This document shows positions 38,973 to 52,953 of a stretch of DNA of 64,000 nt, one piece after another. The translations under genes and the position numbers were made by a program. Positions within the stretch are counted from its first letter, which is position 1. Each line of letters opens with the position of its first letter. Source of the DNA: Macrobrachium rosenbergii (lineage: Eukaryota; Arthropoda; Malacostraca; Decapoda; Palaemonidae). The notes beneath the pieces were generated by a model. The model worked only from the letters and a program-made list of their open reading frames with translations. It had not been told where the DNA came from and ran no database searches. The stretch is taken from NCBI RefSeq assembly GCF_040412425.1, contig NC_089783.1:41335125-41399124 (forward strand), given 5' to 3'.

Positions 38973-40095
38973 ATTTATTTTTTCAGCACTAAACATATAT
39001 CTCTGACTCTTATTCACCTTACTACTGCTAATACATCTGTTTCCGGAATGGTAATCGGTATATACAATGAACCCATATTGATATAAATGGCAGTATTGGT
39101 CTTTGCTTAAATATTCTGTAGCACTGCACATGTATTTATTTACAGTGTTACGTTGTAATTACTGTTATTTACTTTATTAAAATTCTAACAACTTTTACTA
39201 TTCCTCAGAATATGTATAAACTGTTTTAAACCTAAAACACTGCATGAGACTTTAGCATTCTTAAATCAAATATACAGAGAAACATTCTTTTAAGTTTGAC
39301 GTCTTGGGCTACTTTCACGGTAATCTTATTTGGCACTGTAACCAATCAGACACCAAAAAAGGCAAGAGTTTAATTTAGCTCAAAGAAGGAAACATCTGTC
39401 GAGTGCACGTGACGTTATTTGATGCGCTTTGTTTTTTGTTGATATGAAGGAATAATACTGGTTATGAAATAAGAAATGAGTACCCGGTAATCACGCATGA
39501 TATATCTTCATCTTTGCCAATAAAAGTAATAAATAGATGTTAGATTGTAAGAAGTTACTGGGCACTAACGTGAATTGACATGCTTATTTTTATATACTTA
39601 TGAATAAATACTGTAAAAGTGCGAAAATCCTCTGCATGATGATTTATATTATCTATATTATTTTCACCTGTCAGTAACTCTATTCTGAATGAGATGAAAG
39701 ATTATACAATGATCACTGCACCAGCCAACACAACATTATTAGTTTAGGAGCGCCAACGATATACAAGGCAGGCTGCAAGGGTATGGAAAAAGCCTGAATG
39801 TTGCTCTTAATCTAAAAGGATACTAATGTCTGGCCCCATTTACAATATGGGATTTACTGCCGTTATTTGCTGAAGATTAGCTTGAATCTCTAATTACCTA
39901 CACATTTATTACATGTGATTACGTTCAAATTAACTTCTTGGGTGATGTAATTGATCGCTTTCAATTTTTGAGAAATGAGTCAATATATAGCCTAATTAAC
40001 CTTCCTTTTATATGAAGCATCGTGGAACGTCATGCATAAAACAAAAGTTACACATTGCATTTAACGTTAACTTACACACTGCAATCCTAATTAAA
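38973..40095. other. Unannotated AT-rich sequence
   Basis: Nothing recognised. Confidence 0.45.
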
Positions 40096-40532
<437 letters not shown>

Positions 40533-40558
40533 TACTAATGCGATTCAAATCAATCATG

Positions 40559-40564
<6 letters not shown>

Positions 40565-40593
<29 letters not shown>
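40565..40593. repeat. (CT)n microsatellite
   Basis: A 29-bp tract shortly after the macro-tandem repeat. Confidence 0.96.
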
Positions 40594-40595
<2 letters not shown>

Positions 40596-41799
40596 GGCAT
40601 GCGTAACAAGACGATAAAAAGACACATGGGAAACTCATTAAAGATGCAAGCAACATATGAGCAACTGGTATCCATAAGAGTCAGTCATGTGGGCCGTGGC
40701 AAGAGGAACATATAACTTTTAATCAAAAAACGCTTCATTAACACCAAGTTTCATGATTTTCCTAGACTCCTCTTCGCTCTATCCTTTTCTGCCCTCCCAT
40801 TTTAATACACGCACATACACACAGGCATTTATATAAAGAGGTAAAGAGTGGAAGCTTTGTAAAAAAAAAAAAAAAAAAAAAAAAAGTGGGAAGAGGTTGT
40901 ACTATTTCTTATAGACAAATAAAGCCCAACGAAAATCTTGGCATAATCTCCGGTTTACGGCACAAATGATAAGAAAATACGGTTATTTGAACGTTATGCC
41001 AACATTATTCTGTTGTTTCCTGACGTACGAAAATAAATTACTTGGAAATGACAACTGTAAACGGATTAAAAAAGTTTTTAATTCCATACACAAAAAAAAA
41101 GCAAACACTGGAATAATAAGAGTAATGATAATCCTTCAACGTGACGGAATAGTAATTTAGCGACGATGAAGCGCCTTTTGACACGAAATAAAAAAGAAGG
41201 GAAAAAACCAACACCTGTTCTGGTTCCTGGCTTACAAAATGGGATGCAACCGAAGCATCAGAGAACGATTAGCTGTCTTTGTATTTAGCGAGAGACAGCG
41301 AAGCTGACTCTCCTATACTCAACCAATTAACTTTTCCAGAAAAAAAAAGAAAAAATGTTTATCGCGGCTACAATATTAGTTCGTGGAAGTGACGAGTCCA
41401 TATAATCTTTTAAGCTTAAGTGATACATTTTCTGTCTGCTCTATTTTTTTATAAACGAAATAGACTGTGTCAAGAGATATAACTAAAGTGAAATATCCAC
41501 TCTCTCTCTCTCTCTCTCTCTCTCAAAAGAGTATCACTGTATTAAATAATTAGGTATTCCTTTCTAAAGGTTAGACGCTTTCACTGCTGACACTATTTAC
41601 CTTCCTTTAATGAACTTTCATTTTGTTATGAACTAATCAGCATAAGTTTATAAACAAGCTTCCAGTAAAATTAATCTGCTCAAGTTTTTTCAAGCGATGA
41701 AACGCAATTTTATGCTATGCTCCAGTCAAAGCGAATGAAGGGAAAAATCTTATACTTCTACAATTCTATCAATATGTCACATGCACGAATGAAGAGCCT

Positions 41800-41869
<70 letters not shown>

Positions 41870-42352
41870 AATTACCGTAATAACAGTGAAATACAGCTGG
41901 GAAGGTGCTGATATATAATAATGCTTTATTTTCCTTTAAACTTCCATTCGGATATTAGAGACATAAGCCACTGATATTAAGATCGGATAAAAAAACTATG
42001 TACAAACATAAATTAATATAAATAGTAACAATGACCTAAGGCAATTGGATTTGTTACAGCGTATTTTTTATTCGATCTTCCGACCTATAAAATGGAAAAA
42101 GATAAAAACTAGAGATAATCATATCCCATATAAGATACGAACATATAATTAATCCTAAAATGAAGATCTATATAAAACCTAAGAATCCACGTGCACGAGC
42201 AATCTCTTGCATACCTAGTGGTTTATCTCATTAATAAGAGGGCCTATGACAACAAATAATCTATTAACAGAAATTTCTGTGATGCAATCAAGGTGCTATG
42301 TTAAACAAAATGTTATACTTTAACCATCTATAAAAAACTACTTGAAAAAGCT
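40594..42352. other. Sequence with A25, (CT)n and (GA)n tracts
   Basis: A25 at 40861-40885, CT at 41500-41524 and GA at 41803-41866. No coding region is recognised in the rest. Confidence 0.6.
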
Positions 42353-42499
42353 AAAGTTTTTTTATCCATCTCTGTTATTCAAAATGAAGGCGTTTTAAAA
42401 GAATGTATTCTTTCACTTGTTATGACGCAATTCAAATTGGCGCCTACTTAAATGGAACAGCTCTGCCGTAAGACTGATGAAATAAGAGGAATGTGTATG

Positions 42500-42587
<88 letters not shown>

Positions 42588-42727
42588 CATTTCTCTTATT
42601 TCATCAATCTTATGGGAGAGCTGTTCCATCTAAGTAGGTGTCAATTTGAATTATGTCATAACAAGTGAAAGAATACATTCTTTAAAACGCCTTCATTTTG
42701 AATAACATAGATGGATAAAAAAACTTT
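42353..42727. mobile_element. Foldback element with ~150-bp arms and (TA)n loop
   Basis: 42353-42504 and 42581-42727 are reverse complements with about 90% match by eye, sharing GAATGTATTCTTTCACTTGT and TCAAATTG. The loop is pure TA (42505-42580). Two 61-codon frames starting near each end are mirror images of the palindrome. It resembles a MITE or foldback element without coding capacity. No clear target duplication is visible. Confidence 0.85.
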
Positions 42728-42729
42728 AC

Positions 42730-42842
42730 CTTTACAATAGAATACTAATCCTTTGACATTTAGAGAGTATCGCTACCGTATGTATGCCTTAATGTATGTA
42801 TGCCTTATATAATGCATATATAGATAGATATATATATATTAC

Positions 42843-42924
<82 letters not shown>

Positions 42925-43025
42925 GTAAGTGACAACAAGCATTGCATCTCTCTCTGTAGTGCATTAAGGCATACATACTGGCAGCGATACTCTAAATGTC
43001 AAAGGATTAGTATTCCATTGTAAAG
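42730..43025. mobile_element. Second foldback element, ~65-bp arms, TA-rich loop
   Basis: 42730-42794 and 42961-43025 are reverse complements with about five differences, sharing GAATACTAATCCTTTGACAT. The loop holds (TA)n at 42844-42922. It starts 2 bp after the previous foldback ends, so two hairpins lie back to back. Confidence 0.87.
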
Positions 43026-43473
43026 CTTCAAATGTAGGATCTAAAGAAGCTTTTAATGTACAGTACATGGCTGCAATGTCACAGAAACCAAGGCTTTTTA
43101 CTAAAGCTGCCATGGAACATTAATAACCATTAATACGGTTTAAGTAATGAAAAGTCCATTAACTCACCTAATATATATCTGGTATTCTGCCGTATTTAAT
43201 TTTCCTCTTTTCTGATCTCGTTTCTTTTATAATCTGCTGCTTCGATAATGAAAGTATTTATCCGCCACCACAGTTCCTGAATTTCACGATGAATCTGCAA
43301 GAAACAGAAAGTTTTATTTCATCGTAGTGAAGATGAAAGGAAATCCTTTGTAAAGATATTATTGATAAAATTGTCATATCCTTTTAAAAGTTGAAAAATT
43401 ACAATAAATCTATTAACCCATAGTTCCATCAGTTCTTTGGCATGATATGTACAGTATAGTAGACATTTATAGG

Positions 43474-43732
43474 ATTGAATTGAATTGAATATATAATTTA
43501 GGCCAAAGACCAAGCACTGGGACCTATGAGGTCATACAGCGCTGAAACGGAAATTGACAGTAAAAGGTTTGAAAGGTGTAACAGGAGGAAAACCTCGCAG
43601 TTGCACTATGAATCAATTTTTTTAGAAGAGGCTGGAAAGTAAGATGGAAGAAAGAGAATATGAAAGAAGGTACAGCGAAAGGAACGAAACGGGTTGCAGC
43701 TAGGGGCCGAAGCCACGCTGCAGTGCACCGCA
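43474..43732 (+). repeat. Dispersed repeat family B, copy 2
   Basis: Begins with a GAATTGAATTGAATATA run and continues through TTAGGCCAAAGACCAAGC, ACTGGGACCTATGAGGTCAT and the blocks shared with 36206-36475. It breaks off after GCTGCAGTGCACCGC. It has an AATTG-type short repeat at its 5' end and no ORF. Confidence 0.88.
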
Positions 43733-43834
43733 AAAGTCACAAAATGTGCTATGAAACCAAACAAAGATAATGCATGGTCAATATTGAAAACACCTACGTA
43801 CAGATTCCATCTTGCATGTAGCACGGTTGGCAAA

Positions 43835-43837
<3 letters not shown>

Positions 43838-43865
<28 letters not shown>
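43838..43865. repeat. T28 homopolymer
   Basis: An isolated T run about 105 bp beyond repeat family B. It could be an old minus-strand poly(A), but no body is recognised. Confidence 0.9.
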
Positions 43866-43868
<3 letters not shown>

Positions 43869-44341
43869 GACATTTCTCATGGTATGTTCGATACTGATGT
43901 GAGGCTGTAACTCTTATCACCTTGAATGTTAATTCAAACCACTTGATGAGTGAGAAACTTATTCTCCATTTAAATTGCTGGTTACTTTAGCATCCATATG
44001 TGTTTCACATAAAGTTGTGATTTCTTGTATCTTCTGTCTTGTATATTGTTTGCGAGGGAGGCTGATATTAAAGTATGCTTAAAGAAGAGCGCGAAAAAGT
44101 TTTTGCCATAGCATGGATGTAGTTACCCCTCCCAACATTTTGTTCACATAAGCTGTGTCTTTAGCTTGGTCCTTACCATACACTCTTAGAAAATATGGAG
44201 AAATCTCCTAATATTTCACACGTATGATGGCGCTCAGAAAAATTTTATTTGATGAATTAGGCCCTGATCTTTCTATAAATCCGCCTCTATGAGTGCTGCA
44301 GTTAAGTAGCCTTACGTGAGTCTGTATGTATACGTCATCTT

Positions 44342-44452
44342 TAAGATAACATCCTCTGCCTATGAAAAAGATTAAATCTTTAATATAACACTCACTGTCT
44401 ATGAAATAGATTAAAACTTTAGTATTATTAAACACTCAATGTCTATGAAAAA
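44342..44452 (+). repeat. Three tandem copies of a ~45-bp unit
   Basis: TAACA-TC-CTGCCTATGAAAAAGATTAAA, AACACTCACTGTCTATGAAATAGATTAAA and AACACTCAATGTCTATGAAAAAGATTAAG follow one another with A/T-rich linkers. Later copies are more alike. Confidence 0.85.
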
Positions 44453-44894
44453 GATTAAGTCAGTAACAAGACGTTCCGAACGAAACCAAATATTAAATGG
44501 TATAGAAACACGAGAACTTTGTAGGGTAAAAAATATTAGATTGTTTTCTGGGAATTATATATTACACTTTTTTTTCCGAGAAAGGGCGAGCGTATCCACT
44601 TTTATTTTCTGTCTCTGTCTCTCTCTCGATGCGACCCTTTGAAGATCTAATTGTAACAGAAGAAGAAAAAAAAAAAGAAACTTCCATTTAACGAGAGTAA
44701 GATTTTACAAAACAGTCATTTTTCGTAAATATCCGTTGTACAATAGAATAGGCGCGTTCTGTTTTCTGTAGTGGAGTTAAAAGGGCTAATTTTAAACAAG
44801 TAGATTAGAAAGGAGAAGAATACTGATCTTACAGAAATGGACAATATAAAAGCATTTTCTTAGCGGTCATTCATTAAAACAGTAGAATTGAAGT

Positions 44895-44896
<2 letters not shown>

Positions 44897-44989
<93 letters not shown>
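44897..44989. repeat. (TA)n microsatellite
   Basis: A 93-bp perfect tract. Confidence 0.98.
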
Positions 44990-44993
<4 letters not shown>

Positions 44994-45559
44994 TGGGGAA
45001 TGAATGAAAGACATTACCACTTTAAAAGCGCTTACATGACGAACGTCAAAAAATCCTTATAAAGCATAAATGAAAAAATAAATGCTCGCTTCAAGCTTAA
45101 AAAGAACTTCTTTGTTAAATCATGAGGATCCAGCTGTAATGAATTACCTGTCTGTCATGCTCGATCTCAGGGATGTTCCAGTTCTTACGTCACCACCTAA
45201 CAGAGATTTATTAAGGCCGAGCAACTCATACTAACAAGCTCTAATATCGCCCGTAATTACTCGTTTGAAGAAACCTTTTGCAGATCCGTGATGAATGTTC
45301 ATTTGATGACGCTGCAGTAAGTAATTAAGGATGTAAACAAAACAAAAAAAAACATGAGAGGAAATGCTATCTCCTCTTGATTAAATGTTTTGTGAGACCT
45401 TCCTCGAATAAGACATAAATGGAGGAGGAAGAGGTAAAAAAAAAATCTCTTCTGCCTCTTAGGTATTCAGCGTATGTGGGTCCCTGATACGAATTTCTGG
45501 ATAAAAAGATATTACAAAGATCTTCCAGTGAGTTTAATTACACCTTCGCCAGGAAGATA

Positions 45560-45562
<3 letters not shown>
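44990..45562. other. Unannotated sequence
   Basis: Nothing recognised. Confidence 0.45.

Positions 45563-45637
<75 letters not shown>
45563..45637. repeat. (GA)n microsatellite
   Basis: A 75-bp perfect tract. Confidence 0.98.
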
Positions 45638-45641
<4 letters not shown>

Positions 45642-46848
45642 TAATCAATTGTAAGGTTGCAGAAGTCAGACCGCTGTAGTCAGGAAAGTTATTTTCATTG
45701 TCACTCAAATAATACATTCCCTAAAATGGTTTGATAAATATCCTCCTAACTGAATTTTGTAAACTTTTCGGCATCTACACTTATTTACCTGCAATTCCTT
45801 GGCGCTAGAGGATATGATAGAAGTTATATTTATAGATTCTTGCGAATTACTGCTGCAATAACTAAATTACCCAAGACAGATGTTCCTTTTGTTTGGGGAC
45901 ATGATCACTAATGTGCTTTCAACATGTTGAAGAATAACCTTTGGGATCCATACATTTTAATTTTTCCCGATTTCTACAAACCATTTTACATTTCTAATAG
46001 GGGATTTTATGACAAAACTGACTTGCACCCCTGGAAAAATTCAACTTGACACTGATTATGTTTCTAGGAAACCATTATATATAGTTGCAAACTGTAGGAG
46101 AAGTATCTGCGATCAATAGGATTAATGAAATTCTATTATTAGAATTTCAATTTTCATACGGCATGAATGCAAAACTCTAATCTTTCTCACATTTCAAAGA
46201 CTCTATTAGTCCCCCCTTCCAACAACGAATTCAAGAAGTTTCATGATTACCAAAGTAATTGAATATTAAATGGTATTTCATACATGGGGCTTTTTTCTAC
46301 GAGGTCTGCGAATTAATCTCAGAGTCCTCATATGTTGGAGGTTGCTCCTGGGAACAAGACAGATGATATTTTTAATATCTTTCATTCTTCAAACTGTAGC
46401 GTTCACCCAAGTGTACCTTATTATTCTAAAAGGATTTAAGAATGTGAGAAATTGTATTAAGTGCTGTAAAAAGTTTAAAGATAAAAGTGGTTCTTTTGAA
46501 TTAAATTACTGTCGTATCCTTCTTCTACAGTTCCATTTGAGAGAGTACATATATAAATTCTTATTATTTTCAGTGACTTTATATCTTTGAAGTCGGAAAG
46601 CACATAGGACTGCGCATCAGTTTTCTTTTTTGGCTACATTTGGAGCTATGATATTCCACAGAGCATTGTTGCGGTAAAGATTTTTCTTGGTCGGCCGTGC
46701 CCAAAAATATTTTATATTGATACTAAAGTGTAGTGGAGTTCAGATGACGTTGGACAGACATTGGTTATGATCATTATCTCAGATAACGATTTTAGAGAAC
46801 GATCTTATGTCTGCCTTCTTCGTAACGGTTCGAGAGTCGAACGCTGGT

Positions 46849-46850
<2 letters not shown>
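45638..46850. other. Unannotated AT-rich sequence
   Basis: A 106-codon hydrophobic frame at 46270-46590 (+) is rich in Leu, Ile and Phe. That is common for chance frames in T-rich DNA, and no family resemblance was found. Confidence 0.4.

Positions 46851-46908
<58 letters not shown>
46851..46908. repeat. (GA)n microsatellite
   Basis: A 58-bp perfect tract. Confidence 0.98.
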
Positions 46909-46910
<2 letters not shown>

Positions 46911-47964
46911 CAAACAATCTGGAGGATATTTACATTCCGTCACCAGTCCCGGATATTAATATACCCTCACTGTAGCTTCGACCATATTTCAATAATCTTT
47001 TTTAATCCACTTACTAAATGATCTGTCAAAATTGCTGCAGCCCTTTTATAATGACACTGTGACAGAGAAAGCTGTGAGATTTAAATCACTTTAGCCGAAA
47101 ATTAATTGTGTTTTATTAAATAAATCATGATGAAATGACATCGTTTATGTAACTGAATAATTATGGCATCTATGTTGGATATTTTTTTTTCATTAATTTA
47201 CTGAACGCGCAGAGCTCCAAGAAGGTGCAGGCATCTACATCCAAGTGTTGTATCGGTCATTTTCATGGTCTTCATCAATTCAGCCCTTCCTGATTTTCTT
47301 TGGTGTCGATGATCACAATGATTAAAAACGGCTCTTTCCTGTAGGTGTCACGAGAAATGCTTCGAGAGCTTAGTAGTCCTTGTCCCGTCGTTTGGATGGT
47401 CGCAACTATGAACTAGGCCATATGAATCAACAGTTGGCGCAGCTTTTCTTTAAAGGCGTCTTGTGGTTGCCGAGTTTTCCTGTTTAAGGAGTTGACCATT
47501 TCCGAAACAGATTAACTGGAATCAAGCTCCGCAGGGACTATGCCTTCTATCCTTGACGGGGCAAAGGTTAAAAGAAAATTTTCGTGGGAGTAAGCCATAA
47601 TCTGTAATACAGTAAAATACAACCAATGATTATGGGCAATACTAATGTACTTGATAATACTTTTCCTGAGGATGTTCAGGCGGAATAAAAATAATGAAGC
47701 GTTTACTTTGCTTTCTTCTTTATCTTGGCATATAAGACGAACTTCAATAGTATGCTATGAGACTGAACTTTACTCTAATTTGCCTGAAAAGCCATTATTA
47801 CCGAGTATTAGTTTCGACAACTTTGTTTCCTCAGTGTTGTCCCCGTACGTGGAGCAGTGTGTAAGAGCTTGACGAACACCACGGATTTCTTTTCTTCTTA
47901 TATGTTCCCGTGCTCTTGTTGGATGCACTGAGGCAGAGGCCTAAGTTCGTTGGTTCCTCTATGC
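46909..47964. other. Unannotated, less AT-rich sequence
   Basis: 47190-47560 has protein-like stretches on the minus strand, broken by stops, that I cannot assign. A 75-codon frame at 47645-47872 (+) is also unassigned. It may include an unrecognised old element. Confidence 0.35.
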
Positions 47965-48053
47965 CAGTGATTCTTAAACTTTATTGCCTGAATTTTGAGT
48001 AGGTTCCACGTCCCAGCCACTAAAAAATTTACTAAAATCTGTAAGCTATATTT

Positions 48054-48113
48054 ATAATGTATAAACATTGTTTTATATATTCATAATGTATAAACATTGT
48101 TTTATAAAGTATA
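48054..48113 (+). repeat. Two tandem copies of a ~29-bp unit
   Basis: ATAATGTATAAACATTGTTT occurs at 48054 and again at 48083, followed by a partial third AGTATAAACA. It lies inside the hAT fossil. Confidence 0.85.
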
Positions 48114-48734
48114 AACAGTATGTTGCGTATTATACTATGTCACACCATTCCTTATAGGAGACTAATGATGGATGGTAGTGCCATTTCGCTGTAGCTGAGT
48201 TGATACAATTATCCACAGCGATAAACTTCATTTTTAAGAGGATAATGTCTCATATAAATCAGATAAAGGAATTATATTGAAACTAAATTTTTTCTTACAA
48301 TTCCGATGAATAAGGCCTTTTAGACACCCATTGTTAAGATCTTAATTTATTTTCTGAATGCAGTTTTTTTAGCTCGAATTTTTTACCCCTAAAACATGAT
48401 GAGCTTTATACGGAGGATATTGACTGAAAACATAAGGAAACAATAATTACTACCAAACTTTCAATACAAGTCATCAGCCATTATGAACATCCTCGCTAGT
48501 GAGTTACTTATCTATCTTTATGCTGCGTTGGAAAACAAATGACTAATTACAATACAACCGAATTTATTGGTCATTTTTTACAGTTACTATTTAACTAATA
48601 ATAATACATAACAAAATGAATGAAACTGTGCACTATAAACAATGACCTTGGTGATTCATCAGCTAGATATGTAATGCCTGCACTGTATGGTCAACAAGTC
48701 ATAAATAATTTGGCGGTGTTTGGCTCGGCGGGCA

Positions 48735-48897
48735 TCAGATAGAAATTGCAACTTCAAACTTGTTAAACTTGTTTTGTTTGCTTCGTTTTGATTCCATGAA
48801 CGTTGAAAACGAAAATCCCACTTCACACAGGAACGTATATGAAAAGGGAACGATAACTAGTGGGATTTGCCGACTGATTTTCTGGGAATATGAACGG
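48735..48897 (-). pseudogene. hAT transposase C-terminal fragment (ZBED5/SCAND3-like)
   Basis: One minus-strand frame reads a short lead-in, then PFSYTFLCEVGFSFSTF, then a basic ESKRSKQNKF stretch, and reaches a stop at 48735-48737. In hAT transposases of the ZBED5/SCAND3/FAM200 type, the dimerisation region near the C-terminus carries P-F-x-x-T-Y-L-C-E-x-G-F-S followed by KTKKRNRL-like basic residues, so the match is specific. The catalytic DDE residues and BED zinc finger are not recognisable upstream. A 71-codon frame at 48906-49121 (-) may be another piece, but I cannot place it in the family. Confidence 0.7.
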
Positions 48898-49652
48898 GAT
48901 TTTACTTAATGCCTTTCCAGACCAACACAGGCAACAACATCCTTTGTCGAAGAATTAAACTTCATTCGAGGAACTCTTCTTGTTAGACTTCCGTTGGCGA
49001 GTCCTTGGAGGTGATCCACGCTCTCGATTTTAAGTTCCCTTCTGTTTGTATTTTTTAACAGTTCTTTATATCTCACAAAATCGTTATTTTCCTCACTATT
49101 TACTTTGTGGCTAATTCCCATTCTCTCCTTTTATAATGAAGAGTCATTTCCCAAACACGTGCACTATTATTCTTTTAATTGTTTCAAAATAAACTTCGCT
49201 ATTATGGGCAAATTTCCAACATTAGACACCACCTAATTATACAGTATCATAGTTGGTGAATTTATGATGGAATATTGCCCATATGCATTAATAGCTAACA
49301 TAAGGTTATTTGAAGAAATTTTACTGCTAATTTACTTGTCAAAAAAAATTTAGTTTTAATAGTGTACAGATTTTTACTTACCAAACATTGCTATCAAATA
49401 GCTTACAGAGTGAACACACATCATGGAACATCTGTCTTAGGTTCCAGAACTACTGTAAACTCGTTAAAGGTAATGCAGACTTGGCATAGCTGCAATTCGG
49501 TTATTGTTAGTACCTACTGTCATTTGGAATATATGTAGGATTGATGTTCCTCTTTACATTATTTGTAATGTCTTCGATTGTCATTATTCCAGCTGCAATG
49601 CGTGGCTACATAGGAACAGGAGGGATGAGCATTCGGGTAAGACATGTAAAGT

Positions 49653-49895
49653 GCCCTAAATTGGAAGACTGCAGTATTTGCAAAAATACAAAACTGAAAA
49701 AAAATGGTAGATGCTGCAGTTTTCCCATGCCTTAATACTGATTTTGCAGATACTGCCAATGGGGCCCCCTAAATAAAGCACTGAAGAGTCATTCTGAAAC
49801 TGCAGTAACTTGTGTATTAGTGTTCCACGAGCCCAATAGGTGGCATATCTCAATTTCGAAAATTTTGCAGATACTGAAGTTTTCCATTTTAGGGC
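49653..49895. repeat. Inverted repeat inside the hAT fossil (33-bp arms)
   Basis: 49653-49685 and 49863-49895 are reverse complements with about five mismatches (GCCCTAAATTGGAAGACTGC versus the complement of TTTTCCATTTTAGGGC). Additional TTTTGCAGATACTG copies lie inside, near 49744 and 49863. Confidence 0.8.
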
Positions 49896-50009
49896 AGTAC
49901 GGTTCCTAAGCAAATGATTATCCGATGTTTCATACCCCGTCACCTGGAAGCTTCCAGTCCACCCGCTGCCCTCCACCCCCCTCCCCCCGCGCCAATCTCT
50001 TAACCACTG

Positions 50010-52048
50010 CTGTAGACTGTAGAAGAATATAAAGTTGGCGTCGGCTGTATGCAATCATCCCGGAGAGGGAACAATCCATCAGTGCGCTTCTCACAGACAA
50101 AGTGAAGGACAGAACAAAGATTTTACATAGAGTTCTAAAGTTTCCTCACGGTTCAGTTTTGGCTGGAAACCCTCTCGGGCCCAATGACCGTAAAGAAGCT
50201 AGTGTCTAAGGCCCATAATGGGAATCCAATCCCCAAGCAGCCTATTTGGCAGTGCAGATGGCCCCTGTGAGTTGGGGATTGACCTTCTTGGTGCACGTCT
50301 CTAGTAGGCCGCTTAGGGGTGCCATGACTTCTACAAATTCCGGAAAGGTGCGTCCAATCATTTCATTGACGGGGACAGTAAAAATACCCGTGAAGGCAGG
50401 AGCCACGGAGTTACCATAGAAGCGGTTGGGTAAACGAACGCAGTGTCTGAGAAATCACATAAACTAGAAGCTACGCCATGTATCTTTTTCCAATATTTGA
50501 CTAATTTGAAATGAATAAATAAGGCAATCCCCTGAGAATCCTGTACGGATCCTTAGGCGCCCCAGTCAGTTGAAGGGTCCTACTCTGGTACTTTCTAGGG
50601 GGTTTACTGCCTCTTGTTCAACAAACAGGGTCTCCTCTAGGGCTTATATTTGGTACTTCACGGCCACAATAATTCTTTCATTACTGTTACAGAAAAATGG
50701 GGCACCATGGCTTGGGTGCTTTTTATTTCATGCAATAAACTCCAAGAGAGAATAACTTAGCCAAAATCTGGTTACTAGACTTCACAACTATGCTTGGAAA
50801 GGCAACCTGTCAATAGAATATTACCCATCAGACTTTTTAGAAAGCAATAAGAGCCCCCAATTCTGCTGGAGCGGGGATCCAAAAGGCTCCCTACGGAATT
50901 CCCTGATACCTGAATCTAACAGTACATTTTATTCACCCTGATGTTAAAGTAATTCACCAGCCTGAATCAAACAATAAAAGGGAACCGTAAAAGTGCCACG
51001 TATGTTCCTACACGATCTTGGTATCAGCTACACTTTCATAGAAAGCTCTCTCACACGATAATATAGATGCTACTATAAACCTCTTTTTAACGTAACATAT
51101 ATAAATGGCAATGTGACTGGCAAATTACATTTGAGAACAAGTTCCCTCAAGCAAACTTAAACTCAACTTGAACTCACAGTCACTAAAACTTCAATATTGG
51201 GTGTGTGGAAGAATTTGTCCAGTGATAGAAAATCACATAGTAATTATTCTAACTCCGTACTGGCCCTCTACCGGTAGTAGTGTGATAAGTATACAAAGTA
51301 TTAGTTGCATTAGAATTTGTAAGTAAAATTAGGATAAAACTGTGTATCTCATTGTCGGGAAGGAATTGTAGATCGCTAAACCAAACCCAGCTGCTCATAT
51401 TACAACTTTGACCATTACCCACCAAAACGAACTTGATCATTTCCTGACCTAAGCAGTACTAGGTAATGGATTATGATGGGTTACAACCTGGATCGAAAAG
51501 GATTTTCGGCTAGCAAGCTCATTAACAAAACTTATTGAAAACTTTGATTTTCATACAGTTTAGCCAAATAAAAATAAACTGTTATATTGTTTATATGTGG
51601 TCGTCGTGGAAGAGAGAAATTCTAACGCTAAAAATTTCATTTTAAATTAATTATTTTGAAGTGAGCTTCCTTTTTGTGATTGTAAAAAAATATTCTCAAT
51701 TCTAAATTTTATTATCAGAGTCTTTTTTTACCAGTAAATTTACATGACCTCTGCGTTTCATCCATTGAGGGTCTCGCGGTAAAACAATTTTTGGAACAGT
51801 TGTGGAAAGTAATTATGACAAGTGCCTGAGTAATTGGAACGCGTAAAGAATACCGGGAATAATTTTACCCTGACATTTTGTACTACATCACTTTCACAAA
51901 AATGAATCTACTGGGCTGCGAAGTATAAATTTCCCTCGTGCAATAAAACCCTACAATTCCATTCTGGCTTTTGGCAGTTATTACATTTGCAGACAGAGCC
52001 CTATTCATTCCACACAAACTGATATTCAGCGTTACACTGCTTTTTATT

Positions 52049-52051
<3 letters not shown>
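50010..52051. other. Unannotated sequence with a higher-GC stretch
   Basis: 50030-50600 is clearly less AT-rich than its surroundings. The minus strand is open for about 70 codons (50242-50460), but shows no domain that I recognise. It may be an old element or an exon remnant. The rest is unremarkable. Confidence 0.4.

Positions 52052-52109
<58 letters not shown>
52052..52109. repeat. (CT)n microsatellite
   Basis: A 58-bp perfect tract. Confidence 0.98.
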
Positions 52110-52778
<669 letters not shown>

Positions 52779-52953
52779 CCAATTCCATTAGTCATTAATT
52801 TAACCACAGTATTACCTTTCACACTTGAAATCCATCTCATAAGGAAATTAAGCGAAATCCTCTTTGTTGTAAATAAAGAAATGTGGAGACGTAATCGAAA
52901 GCCGAATAAATATTTCGTTTTGGATTTGTATATATCAAGACACTGTTAAGACA

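Larger units (their letters stand above)
47965..50009 (-). mobile_element. Fossil hAT-type DNA transposon, ~2.0 kb
   Basis: The left end reads CAGTGATTCTTAAACTTT. The right end, read inward, begins CAGTGGTTAAGAG. CAGTG[GA]TT termini are typical of vertebrate and invertebrate hAT (Charlie/ZBED5-like) elements. The flanking octamers CTCTATGC (47957-47964) and CTGTAGAC (50010-50017) match at 5 of 8 bases, as a decayed 8-bp target duplication would. A minus-strand transposase C-terminus lies inside. Homology between the two termini beyond about 8 bp is weak, so the boundaries are inferred. Confidence 0.6.

Noticed and set aside
46270..46590. Hydrophobic 106-codon frame, a possible membrane protein
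   Set aside because: Leu/Ile/Phe richness is expected from T-rich DNA, and no topology pattern or family match was seen.
50242..50460. About 70 open minus-strand codons in a higher-GC patch, first suspected to be a Gypsy pol fragment
   Set aside because: The string MAPLSGLL loosely recalls a Gypsy polymerase connection region, but no RT, RNase H or integrase motif could be found around it.
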